A stretch of 64,000 nt of DNA, taken from positions 1 to 64,000 of the forward strand of contig CAJQQG010000014.1 in the NCBI GenBank assembly GCA_905480425.1, read 5' to 3'. The stretch is from an uncultured Flavobacteriaceae bacterium. Lineage in GTDB: Bacteria > Bacteroidota > Bacteroidia > Flavobacteriales > Flavobacteriaceae. The position numbers were made by a program, and so were the translations under genes. Under the pieces are notes generated by a model, which made no database searches, was not told where the DNA came from, and was given only the letters and a program-made list of their open reading frames with translations. Of this stretch, positions 1 through 8,137 are shown in pieces (positions within the stretch are counted from its first letter, which is position 1; every line of letters starts with the position of its first letter).

Positions 1-1
1 T

Positions 2-1039
2 TATTATGATAACAAAGGACTAAAAGAGGTTGCTTATAGTTTTATTAAAGAAGGCGATTTGTTTGAGCGTTATATGGGAGATTTTTTATTGGATTGGTTG
101 GATCATAATGAGACCATTTATCTTGAAACTTCAGGTACAACATCCTCTCCAACGCGTATGCTTTATAAAAAGCAAGCGCTAGTGAATAGTGCAATTGCTA
201 CAGGTAATTTTTTCAATATAAGTGTTGGAGATAAAGCTTTGCATTGTCTTCCTGCTAATTTTATTGCAGGTAAAATGATGCTAATTCGCGCTATGATTTT
301 AGGATTTTCTCTTGATCTAGTTTCACCTTCAAAAAATCCATTTCACAGAAATGAAAAAGTGTATGATTTTGTTGCAATGACCCCGATGCAAGCTTTTTAT
401 TCCTTACCAAATTTAAATCAAGTCAAAACCTTAATTGTAGGAGGAGCATTTGTTTCCGTTGCTTTACAAAAGGAGTTGATTAAACATAAGGTTAATGCTT
501 TTGAAACTTTCGGAATGACAGAGACTCTTTCTCATATCGCTGTTCGTTCTATGGAAGACCCACCCTCGGAATTTACTACTCTGTCACATGTTTCAATTAC
601 CCAAGATAGTAGAAAGTGTTTGGTGATTAATTCTCCAAAATTATATATTAAGAATCTAATTACTAATGATGAGGTTGAATTTCTAGACCAAAATCGTTTT
701 CGTTTAATTGGAAGGGTAGATTATGTGATAAATTCTGGAGGAATAAAACTACACCCTGAACAAATTGAACGAAAACTTTCTAAAATACTTACGTTACATT
801 ATTTTATCACAAGTTTACCCGATGCAGTTTTAGGACAGAAAGTAGTTTTAGTCTTAATTGAAAATAAAGATATAGATACTTCTAATTTGATTAATCAATT
901 AAAAAAGAATGGAAATTTAACTCCTTATGAAATTCCAAAAGCGATTGTTTTTTATTCAGATTTTATTCTAACGCATAGTGGTAAAATTAAGCGTGAAAAA
1001 ACCTTAGCTCAAAAGCATTCAAGAATTTTAGACTTGTAA
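2..1039 (+). CDS. menE: O-succinylbenzoate--CoA ligase, 5' end cut by window edge
   Basis: This is an AMP-forming acyl-CoA synthetase of the menaquinone pathway that activates o-succinylbenzoate to its CoA ester in the cytoplasm. The frame is open from base 2, so the start lies outside the window; the TTG at 59 is internal. About 345 residues are visible, close to the full length of flavobacterial MenE. The nucleotide-binding loop reads ETSGTTSSPT, followed by the family core FETFGMTET and the hinge region GRVDYVINSGGIKLHPEQ. The C-terminal HSGKIKREKTL carries the expected catalytic lysine. Its 3' end overlaps the convergent carboxylase gene by 12 bases. MenE is favoured over other small AMP-binding enzymes because of its short length. 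Confidence 0.85.
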   Translation, partial: YYDNKGLKEVAYSFIKEGDLFERYMGDFLLDWLDHNETIYLETSGTTSSPTRMLYKKQALVNSAIATGNFFNISVGDKALHCLPANFIAGKMMLIRAMILGFSLDLVSPSKNPFHRNEKVYDFVAMTPMQAFYSLPNLNQVKTLIVGGAFVSVALQKELIKHKVNAFETFGMTETLSHIAVRSMEDPPSEFTTLSHVSITQDSRKCLVINSPKLYIKNLITNDEVEFLDQNRFRLIGRVDYVINSGGIKLHPEQIERKLSKILTLHYFITSLPDAVLGQKVVLVLIENKDIDTSNLINQLKKNGNLTPYEIPKAIVFYSDFILTHSGKIKREKTLAQKHSRILDL

Positions 1040-2656
1040 AATCCCCATGTTAAACTTTTCTTTACTTGGAGCATGATTGGCAATGTCAATTCCCATACTA
1101 ATCCAAGATCTAGTTTCTTCGGGCTTAATAACTGCGTCGACCCAAAGCTGAGATGCAGCATGTAGAATTTCTGTTTTTTCATCATAATTAGATTGAATAG
1201 ATTCCCTAAGTTCTTTTTCTTTTTTAGCATTTAAAGAATTTCCAGATTTTTCAGCTGTTACTTTTTCTATTTGTAATAAAACATTTGCTGCTTGTGATCC
1301 TCCCATAACAGCAAGTTTTGCTGTAGGCCAAGCTAGCATAAACCTTGGATCATAAGCTTTACCGCACATTGCATAATTTCCAGCACCAAAAGAATTCCCA
1401 ACAATAATGGTAAACTTAGGCACTATTGAATTTGCAACAGCATTAACCATTTTAGCACCATCTTTAATAATCCCTCCATGCTCAGCATTACTTCCTACCA
1501 TAAATCCTGTTACATCTTGAAGGAAAACAAGTGGAATGTTCCGTTGATTACAATTCGCTATAAAGCGGGTTGCCTTATCAGCTGCATCACCATATATGAC
1601 TCCACCAAATTGCATTTCTCCAGTTTTACTTTTAACTATTTTGCGCTGATTGACAATAACACCAACAGACCAACCCTCTATTTTTGCATAGCTTGTTATC
1701 AAGGTTTGCCCATATTCTTTCTTATATTCATCCATAGAGCCTTCATCTACTATGTGGTCTAAGAGGGAATACGTGTCATAGGGCTGTGTTCTATTTTTTG
1801 GGAGAAGTCCATAAAGAGATTTAGTGTTTAATTTAGGTGATTTTATTTCAGAGTGTTTGAAGCCAGCTAAGGGTCTACTTCCCATTTTTTCAATAAGACT
1901 TCTTATTTTATCTAAAGCAGCTTCATCATTTTTAACTTTATAGTCAGTTACCCCACTAATACCACTATGGGTATCTGCACCTCCAAGAAATTCATTATCA
2001 ACTTCTTCACCAATTGCAGCTTTAACTAAATAACTTCCTGCTAAAAATATACTACCTGTTTTTTCAACGATAATAGCTTCATCTGACATAATAGGCAAGT
2101 ATGCACCTCCAGCCACACAACTTCCCATAATTGCGGCAATTTGTACAATGCCCATACTACTCATTTTAGCATTATTTCGAAAAATACGTCCAAAATCATC
2201 TTTGTCTGCAAAAATTTGGTCTTGTAATGGCAAAAATATTCCTGCACTGTCGACTAAATAAATGATTGGAATTTTATTTTCCATAGCAATTTCTTGAGCA
2301 CGTAAATTCTTTTTAGCAGTCATTGGAAACCATGCCCCTGCTTTTACTGTAGCATCATTTGCCACAATGACACATCTTTTTTTGGAAATATGACCAATCA
2401 CTACAACTACTCCTGCAGAAGGACAGCCTCCATATTCTATATACATTTTTTCAGCAGCTAAAATTCCTACTTCATAAACATCGTCAGGATTATCAACTAA
2501 TTTATTGATTCGCTCTCGGGCAGAAAGTTTTCCTTGTTCCGAAATTCTTTTAAGGCGAGATTTACCTCCGCCTTGTTTTATTTTACGAATGCGTTCTTGG
2601 AGATTAGCCCAGGCCATTTTTAAAGCATCTTCATTAATTTCTTTTTCTAAATTCAT
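1028..2656 (-). CDS. acyl-CoA carboxylase beta (carboxyltransferase) subunit
   Basis: This 542-aa carboxyltransferase subunit transfers CO2 from carboxybiotin to an acyl-CoA such as methylcrotonyl- or propionyl-CoA. It has the two-lobe crotonase-type architecture. The N-terminal lobe (about 30-280) contains GGAYLPIMSDEAIIV, and the C-terminal lobe (about 290-530) contains NSFGAGNYAMCGKAYDPRF. The long N-terminus and the LARERI-like segment (KLSARERINKL) resemble methylcrotonyl-CoA carboxylase beta more than AccD, so a leucine-degradation role is likely, but substrate cannot be fixed from sequence alone. No biotin carboxylase or biotin-carrier subunit is visible next to it, so its partner must be encoded elsewhere. 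ATG start at 2656. Confidence 0.85.
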   Translation of the reverse strand: MNLEKEINEDALKMAWANLQERIRKIKQGGGKSRLKRISEQGKLSARERINKLVDNPDDVYEVGILAAEKMYIEYGGCPSAGVVVVIGHISKKRCVIVANDATVKAGAWFPMTAKKNLRAQEIAMENKIPIIYLVDSAGIFLPLQDQIFADKDDFGRIFRNNAKMSSMGIVQIAAIMGSCVAGGAYLPIMSDEAIIVEKTGSIFLAGSYLVKAAIGEEVDNEFLGGADTHSGISGVTDYKVKNDEAALDKIRSLIEKMGSRPLAGFKHSEIKSPKLNTKSLYGLLPKNRTQPYDTYSLLDHIVDEGSMDEYKKEYGQTLITSYAKIEGWSVGVIVNQRKIVKSKTGEMQFGGVIYGDAADKATRFIANCNQRNIPLVFLQDVTGFMVGSNAEHGGIIKDGAKMVNAVANSIVPKFTIIVGNSFGAGNYAMCGKAYDPRFMLAWPTAKLAVMGGSQAANVLLQIEKVTAEKSGNSLNAKKEKELRESIQSNYDEKTEILHAASQLWVDAVIKPEETRSWISMGIDIANHAPSKEKFNMGILQV

Positions 2657-2745
2657 TTTTTAACTCTAGTATCTACGAAAGTACTAAAATCTATAGGTAG
2701 CATTTTAAATTTTTGTTGGATATTTGTTCATTCATAAAAATTACT

Positions 2746-2925
2746 ATGAGTTTAAACAAAAATAAAATAATGAGATATGTTGCCCTAATAATGGCCATCC
2801 TTGGCAGTGCACTTATCTTAATAGGAGTTTTGAAATATCCAGAATATGCGATTGGATTTTCTATAGCGGGCATTGGATTCTATGCTTTAGCCTGGGCTTT
2901 TAATGCTTTAAAAGGTAGAATTTAA
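2746..2925 (+). CDS. small two-helix membrane protein (CAL67264-type)
   Basis: This is a 59-aa protein with two predicted membrane helices (about 8-27 and 32-52) and the ending NALKGRI. It resembles, from memory, the short flavobacterial membrane protein family named after CAL67264. An in-frame TTG at 2713 would add 11 residues, but ATG 2746 gives the family-like start MSLNKNKIM. It ends two bases before ettA, so the two are probably co-transcribed. Function is unknown. Confidence 0.65.
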   Translation: MSLNKNKIMRYVALIMAILGSALILIGVLKYPEYAIGFSIAGIGFYALAWAFNALKGRI

Positions 2926-2927
2926 TT

Positions 2928-4622
2928 ATGTCTGACGATAAGAAAGTGATTTTTTCGATGACAGGGGTTTCTAAAACCTATGCAAGTGCAAATCAACCTG
3001 TTTTAAAAAATATATATTTAAGCTTTTTTTATGGTGCAAAAATTGGAATTCTAGGCCTTAATGGCTCTGGAAAGTCAACGCTTTTAAAAATTATAGCAGG
3101 TTTAGATAAAAATTTTCAGGGAGATGTTGTTTTTTCTCAAGAATACTCTGTTGGTTTTTTACAGCAAGAACCTAAAATGGATGAAGAAAAAACAGTACTT
3201 GAAGTAGTTAAAGAAGGAGCGGCTGAAACAGTTGCAATTCTTGAGGAATATAATAGTATTAATGATCAATTTGGATTGCCAGAAGTTTATGAAAATGCTG
3301 ATAAGATGCAGAAACTCATGGATCGTCAGGCAGTTTTACAAGATCAAATTGATGCTTCTAATGCATGGGAACTAGATACTCAGTTGGAAATTGCTATGGA
3401 TGCCCTTAGAACTCCACCTAGTGATCAAAAAATCTCAGTATTATCTGGAGGAGAGCGAAGACGTGTTGCATTGTGTAGATTACTATTAAAGAAGCCAGAT
3501 ATTTTATTGTTAGATAAACCAACTAATCATTTAGATGCCGAATCTGTTCATTGGTTAGAACATCATCTTGCACAATATCAAGGAACTGTTATTGCAGTAA
3601 CGCATGATCGTTATTTCCTAGATAATGTTGCTGGTTGGATTTTGGAGTTAGATCGAGGGGAAGGAATTCCATGGAAGGGAAATTACACCTCATGGCTGGA
3701 TCAGAAATCAAAACGCTTAGCTCAAGAGCAGAAGCAAGCTTCAAAACGTCAAAAGACGTTAGAACGCGAATTAGAATGGGTCCGTATGGCACCCAAAGGA
3801 AGACAATCGAAACAAAAGGCACGTTTATCAAATTATGATAAACTGATGAGTCAAGATCAGAAAAAGGTAGATGAAAAGTTGGAAATATTTATTCCTAATG
3901 GCCCACGTTTAGGAACAAATGTTATTGAAGCCTCTCATGTAGCAAAATCATTTGGAGATAAAATGTTATATGATGATTTAAATTTTACTTTACCGCAAGC
4001 TGGTATTGTTGGGGTTATTGGACCGAACGGAGCTGGAAAGTCAACTGTTTTTAGAATGATAATGGGAGAGCAGACTGTTGATGGAGGTAGTTTTTCTGTA
4101 GGAGAAACTGTTAAATTAGCTTATGTGGATCAATCACATTCTAATATAAATGTTGATAAGACTATTTGGCAAAACTTCAGTGATGAGCAAGAGCTTATAA
4201 TGCTTGGAGGTAGGCAAATCAATTCTCGTGCTTTTTTAAGTCGATTTAACTTTAGTGGAAGTGAGCAAAACAAAAAAGTATCTGCTCTTTCTGGTGGGGA
4301 ACGAAACCGTTTGCACTTGGCAATGACTTTAAAAGAAGAAGGGAACGTATTATTGTTGGATGAACCAACCAATGATCTGGATGTAAATACCTTACGTGCC
4401 TTAGAGGAAGGATTAGAGAATTTTGCTGGCTGTGCTGTAGTTATATCTCATGACCGATGGTTTTTAGATCGTATTTGTACTCATATTCTTGCATTCGAAG
4501 GTGATTCTCAAGTGTATTTCTTTGAGGGTTCATATTCTGATTATGAAGAAAATAAAAAGAAACGTTTAGGTCAAGATTTGATGCCTAAACGAATTCAGTA
4601 TCGTAAACTTTCAAGGAATTAA
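2928..4622 (+). CDS. ettA: energy-dependent translational throttle protein EttA (ABC-F)
   Basis: This is an ABC-F ATPase that binds the ribosomal E site and gates the first elongation steps according to ATP/ADP level. At 564 aa it is normal in length. The first ATPase domain (about 5-250) has GLNGSGKST and LSGGERRR. A linker rich in basic and acidic residues (about 250-320) corresponds to the P-site-tRNA interaction region. The second domain (about 325-540) has GPNGAGKST and LSGGERNR. The Walker B motif of domain one reads LLLLDKPTNHLD: residue 197 is Lys instead of the catalytic Glu, whereas domain two has the normal LLLDEPTNDLD. This is unusual and would be expected to impair hydrolysis at one site unless it is a sequence error. 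It follows the small membrane-protein gene by two bases. Confidence 0.9.
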   Translation: MSDDKKVIFSMTGVSKTYASANQPVLKNIYLSFFYGAKIGILGLNGSGKSTLLKIIAGLDKNFQGDVVFSQEYSVGFLQQEPKMDEEKTVLEVVKEGAAETVAILEEYNSINDQFGLPEVYENADKMQKLMDRQAVLQDQIDASNAWELDTQLEIAMDALRTPPSDQKISVLSGGERRRVALCRLLLKKPDILLLDKPTNHLDAESVHWLEHHLAQYQGTVIAVTHDRYFLDNVAGWILELDRGEGIPWKGNYTSWLDQKSKRLAQEQKQASKRQKTLERELEWVRMAPKGRQSKQKARLSNYDKLMSQDQKKVDEKLEIFIPNGPRLGTNVIEASHVAKSFGDKMLYDDLNFTLPQAGIVGVIGPNGAGKSTVFRMIMGEQTVDGGSFSVGETVKLAYVDQSHSNINVDKTIWQNFSDEQELIMLGGRQINSRAFLSRFNFSGSEQNKKVSALSGGERNRLHLAMTLKEEGNVLLLDEPTNDLDVNTLRALEEGLENFAGCAVVISHDRWFLDRICTHILAFEGDSQVYFFEGSYSDYEENKKKRLGQDLMPKRIQYRKLSRN

Positions 4623-4631
4623 TTAAAGATT

Positions 4632-5879
4632 TTAATTCCAGTTTATTGTGCTTTTTCTAAAGAAAAATGCTACAATAAGTCCTAAAATTGGAAAAATAGA
4701 AAACATGGTAAAAAGATGTTGATACTCTTCAACGCCAGGGTTTTTTCCTAATACATATCCTGTAAATAAAGACATAAATATATCTGGTGTAAATCCTATA
4801 ATTGAAATAATTCCTACTAATGTTCCTGTAATTTTAATTGGTGCTTTTAATTCTTCGATTAGTGCAAAGTATAATCCCCTTAAGGAATAGGTTCCAATTG
4901 CAATTAAGATAAATAAACTAAAAGATACTGCAAAATACTTTCTTTCGAAATCTTCCAATCCAATTAATATAGATGCAATAGCAATAAATGTGAAACATGG
5001 AATCACAACTAGAGAAGGTCTTGATTTATCTGCAATCCAGCCAACAAAAACAACTGTTAGTGGACGTATGAATTGAATAAAAACAGCAAAATAAGTTGCA
5101 TTTTCTATGCTAAACCCCCAAACATCTTTTGCATAAATACCAAATACACCAGTTAGCTTATAGCCAGTGTAAGCAGACATTATCAGTAACGAATGAAATA
5201 TGATTTTAGGTTTTTTAATTAGTTCAAAGACCTGTTTTAAACTAAAAATTTGATTTTCTTTTGGCTCTTCAAAGCCTTCATTTGGTAGTGAAAACCATAC
5301 AAATAAACCAATTAGAAAAACAATTCCTGTTATTGCACTAAGAATATATTGTAGAGTTATTTTCTTATCTTCATAAGTAACAACTGCAGATCCATCAGGA
5401 AAAAAATAGCTAAGAATAGAAGCCCCAAAAAGTGCAATAGTTGCGGCAAATAATCCTCTTCCTCCGTCAAGAAGTCCAAATGAAATACCTTGATTATTTT
5501 TATTTCCCCAAAGTCTAGTTGCCTTGATGAGTGCTGCCCAAAAAAGAAAAATGGTCGAAACACCCCAAAGGGCATAAAGAATTTTAAAACTAACAATAGA
5601 GGGAATAGAAACCATAATGACTCCTCCAATACTAGTAATAATTAATGATATTGAGAGTAATTTTCGTGCCTCCCATTTATCAGCTATGAATCCCCCAAAA
5701 AAATATGATACAAGAGCTGTGACACCATAAAGTGCCTGTGCCTCACCAATATCAAGATCAGAAATTTTAAAGACATCACGTATAATTGGTTTAAAAACAC
5801 GCATCACTATAAAAGGCAATAAGAATATAGCTTCCCCTGCAATAATTAATGCAGCCATGGAAGTAAATTTTGATTTCAC
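4632..5879 (-). CDS. MFS transporter
   Basis: This is a 415-aa inner-membrane carrier with about twelve predicted helices. The helix 2-3 loop carries the MFS signature in the form GGFIADKWEARKLL, with a second copy GWIADKSRP in the C-terminal half. This organisation resembles organophosphate/nitrate-type MFS permeases, but the substrate cannot be read from the sequence. The start is GTG at 5879; an ATG at residue 8 (5858) is an alternative that would shorten the cytoplasmic N-terminus. It converges with ettA, with a nine-base gap between the stops. Confidence 0.75.
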   Translation of the reverse strand: MKSKFTSMAALIIAGEAIFLLPFIVMRVFKPIIRDVFKISDLDIGEAQALYGVTALVSYFFGGFIADKWEARKLLSISLIITSIGGVIMVSIPSIVSFKILYALWGVSTIFLFWAALIKATRLWGNKNNQGISFGLLDGGRGLFAATIALFGASILSYFFPDGSAVVTYEDKKITLQYILSAITGIVFLIGLFVWFSLPNEGFEEPKENQIFSLKQVFELIKKPKIIFHSLLIMSAYTGYKLTGVFGIYAKDVWGFSIENATYFAVFIQFIRPLTVVFVGWIADKSRPSLVVIPCFTFIAIASILIGLEDFERKYFAVSFSLFILIAIGTYSLRGLYFALIEELKAPIKITGTLVGIISIIGFTPDIFMSLFTGYVLGKNPGVEEYQHLFTMFSIFPILGLIVAFFFRKSTINWN

Positions 5880-5923
5880 TTCACCAAAGTAGTGATTTAA
5901 TTATGGGAGTGAGGTTAGAGATA

Positions 5924-6397
5924 TTACTTTTTTAGATTCAAAGACATTTTAATGTTCCCTCTAGCATATTTTATATCTGGGTCAATGGGTACCTCAATAA
6001 AATCATATTTACGATATAAATGAATTGAATTTTTTAAAATAGTATTTGAATATAAAATTAAAGTATTCCATTGTTGTTTTCTAGAATACTCAATGGCGAA
6101 TTGCATTATTTTATTTCCGAACCCCTTTCCTCTTTCTGAGGGTGTTAGAGCCATTTTACTAAATTCAAAAAGCTTTTCACCTTTTTTTAAAAATGCAAAA
6201 GTACCAATGATGGTTCCCTCTAGAGATACCATAAAAATCTCACCCCCTTTTTTAATAATTTGTTTTGAAGGGTTGTTAAGCACTAAATAATCATAGGGTT
6301 CAACCACAAAAAATGTTTTAAGCCATTCTATATTTAAAGCTTTAAATATATTTGCATGTTCATTTTTAAAAAGTATAAATTCTAGATTTTTAGCCAT
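5924..6397 (-). CDS. GNAT family N-acetyltransferase
   Basis: This is a 157-aa acetyl-CoA-dependent acetyltransferase. The acetyl-CoA loop is visible as [15 protein letters not shown] (motif A, R/Q-x-x-G-x-G/A), followed by an aromatic [10 protein letters not shown] strand near the C-terminus. The acceptor is unknown. It overlaps the end of the upstream fumC by eight bases, so it is probably translated from the same message, but a functional link with fumarase is not evident. Confidence 0.8.
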   Translation of the reverse strand: MAKNLEFILFKNEHANIFKALNIEWLKTFFVVEPYDYLVLNNPSKQIIKKGGEIFMVSLEGTIIGTFAFLKKGEKLFEFSKMALTPSERGKGFGNKIMQFAIEYSRKQQWNTLILYSNTILKNSIHLYRKYDFIEVPIDPDIKYARGNIKMSLNLKK

Positions 6398-7784
6398 TTC
6401 CAGTCATCTTTTCTGGAGATACCCATGCATCAAATTCTTCTCCTGTTAGGTATCCTAATGCTAAGCTTGCTTCTTTCAGAGTAGTTCCTTCTTCATGAGC
6501 TTTGTTTGCGATTTCAGCAGATTTATAATATCCTATTTTAGTATTTAAAGCAGTTACAAGCATTAATGAGTTTTGAACTAATTCATCAATACGTTTAAGG
6601 TCAGGTTCTATTCCATTCACACAGTTTTCCGTGAAACTTACACAGGCATCACCAATTAATTGAGCAGATTGAATAAAGTTTGCTGCCATGACAGGTTTAA
6701 AAACATTAAGCTCATAATGTCCTTGAGTCCCTGCAATACTAATTGCAACATCATTTCCCATTACTTGAGCACATACCATAGTTATGGCTTCACATTGAGT
6801 AGGATTCACTTTTCCGGGCATGATAGAACTTCCAGGCTCATTAGCTGGAATAATAATTTCACAAATACCAGAGCGAGGACCTGAGGCCATCATGCGAATA
6901 TCATTTGCTATTTTATTAAGAGAAACAGATACCTGCTTTAGTGCACCGTGTGATTCAACAATAGCGTCGTGTGCAGAAAGTGCTTCAAATTTATTATAAG
7001 CTGTAATAAAGGGTAGGCCTGTGAATTTTGCAATGTAATGGGCTACTTTTTCTGAATAGCCTTTAGGAGTGTTTATTCCAGTCCCTACTGCCGTACCCCC
7101 TAAGGCCACCTCAGCAAGGTGCTCAAGGGTGTTATTGATAGCCTTAATCCCATGATCTAGTTGAGACACATAGCCAGAGAATTCTTGTCCAAGAGTTAGG
7201 GGAGTAGCGTCCATCAAATGAGTTCTTCCGATTTTCACTACTTTTTCAAATGTTTTAGCTTTTTTATCTAAAGCATTACGGAGAGTAGTGATACCTGGCA
7301 ATGTGTTGGTTATGATTTTCTTGTAAGCTGCAATATGCATTCCAGTTGGAAAAGTATCATTCGAAGATTGTGACTTATTTACGTCGTCATTTGGGGCTAA
7401 TGTTTTACTTCCATCTCCCAGTTTATTGCCAGCAAGAACATGGGCTCGGTTTGCAATAACCTCATTGACATTCATGTTGCTTTGGGTTCCAGAGCCTGTT
7501 TGCCAGATGACTAGTGGAAATTGATCATTCAATGTTCCACTTACTATTTCTTCACAAACTTGTGCAATTTGATTTCTCTTTTCAACTGATAAAACACCCA
7601 GTTCATGATTGGTAAAAGCAGCAGCCTTTTTGAGATAAGCAAATCCTTCAATTATTTCCATTGGCATGGAAGCAGGATCACCAATTTTAAAGTTTGAACG
7701 TGAACGTTCTGTTTGAGGCCCCCAATAAACATTTATAGGAACTTTAACTTCTCCGATAGTATCTTTTTCAATTCTAAATTCCAT
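6390..7784 (-). CDS. fumC: class II fumarate hydratase
   Basis: This is the TCA-cycle enzyme that reversibly hydrates fumarate to L-malate, a cytosolic, iron-independent homotetramer. At 464 aa it matches the family. The signature [16 protein letters not shown] holds the catalytic serine on the flexible loop, and [13 protein letters not shown] and [13 protein letters not shown] are the other conserved substrate-binding segments. ATG start at 7784. It is the first gene of a likely two-gene unit with the GNAT enzyme. Distinction from aspartase rests on overall similarity to FumC and is fairly secure. Confidence 0.95.
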   Translation of the reverse strand: MEFRIEKDTIGEVKVPINVYWGPQTERSRSNFKIGDPASMPMEIIEGFAYLKKAAAFTNHELGVLSVEKRNQIAQVCEEIVSGTLNDQFPLVIWQTGSGTQSNMNVNEVIANRAHVLAGNKLGDGSKTLAPNDDVNKSQSSNDTFPTGMHIAAYKKIITNTLPGITTLRNALDKKAKTFEKVVKIGRTHLMDATPLTLGQEFSGYVSQLDHGIKAINNTLEHLAEVALGGTAVGTGINTPKGYSEKVAHYIAKFTGLPFITAYNKFEALSAHDAIVESHGALKQVSVSLNKIANDIRMMASGPRSGICEIIIPANEPGSSIMPGKVNPTQCEAITMVCAQVMGNDVAISIAGTQGHYELNVFKPVMAANFIQSAQLIGDACVSFTENCVNGIEPDLKRIDELVQNSLMLVTALNTKIGYYKSAEIANKAHEEGTTLKEASLALGYLTGEEFDAWVSPEKMTGNG

Positions 7785-7933
7785 GAGTATAGTTTTATAT
7801 GGTAAAAATACTCGATTTGTAAGAATTGGTTTTTATAACTTCCATTTATTTTATGAATAAGGTTTATTAAATCATAAAATGGGGTGGTCTCACAAACAAA
7901 AAATTATGTACTTTTATACTCTAAATAAAGGTT

Positions 7934-8107
7934 ATGTTCGAATTTGATCAATACTTAGGATTTCTTGCTTTTCTTTCCATCTTAACGATTGGTTTTTGGT
8001 TAATGATTTTTTTGTTGACTTTTGTTATTCCTTATTGGTTAGTAGGAGCGATAATAGAACATTTTAAATATGGTAAGAATAAACTGACAATTGAAAAAAG
8101 AAAATAA
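7934..8107 (+). CDS. 57-aa single-span membrane protein, unknown
   Basis: This short frame begins ATG-TTC-GAA and encodes 57 residues with one long hydrophobic stretch (about 8-41), then a basic tail ending TIEKRK. A possible -7 element (tactttta, from 7909) lies about 17 bases before the start, and a strong hairpin terminator begins at its stop codon. It is flanked by fumC (divergent) and the TonB receptor (convergent). Supply of a terminator and the membrane-protein composition favour a real gene, but I do not recognise the family. Confidence 0.5.
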   Translation: MFEFDQYLGFLAFLSILTIGFWLMIFLLTFVIPYWLVGAIIEHFKYGKNKLTIEKRK

Positions 8108-8133
8108 AAAGGGGGCTCATAAGCCCCCTTTTT
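8106..8133. terminator. bidirectional Rho-independent terminator
   Basis: A 12-base inverted repeat (aaaaagggggct / agcccccttttt) surrounds a 4-base loop. A-tract and T-tract flanks serve both directions. It lies between the stop of the 57-aa gene and the stop of the TonB-dependent receptor gene, which converge here. Confidence 0.9.
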
Positions 8134-8137
8134 ATTT

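Noticed and set aside
2691..2873. 60-codon minus-strand frame opposite the small membrane protein before ettA
   Set aside because: Shadow of the plus-strand membrane protein, which has a better family match and sits two bases before ettA.
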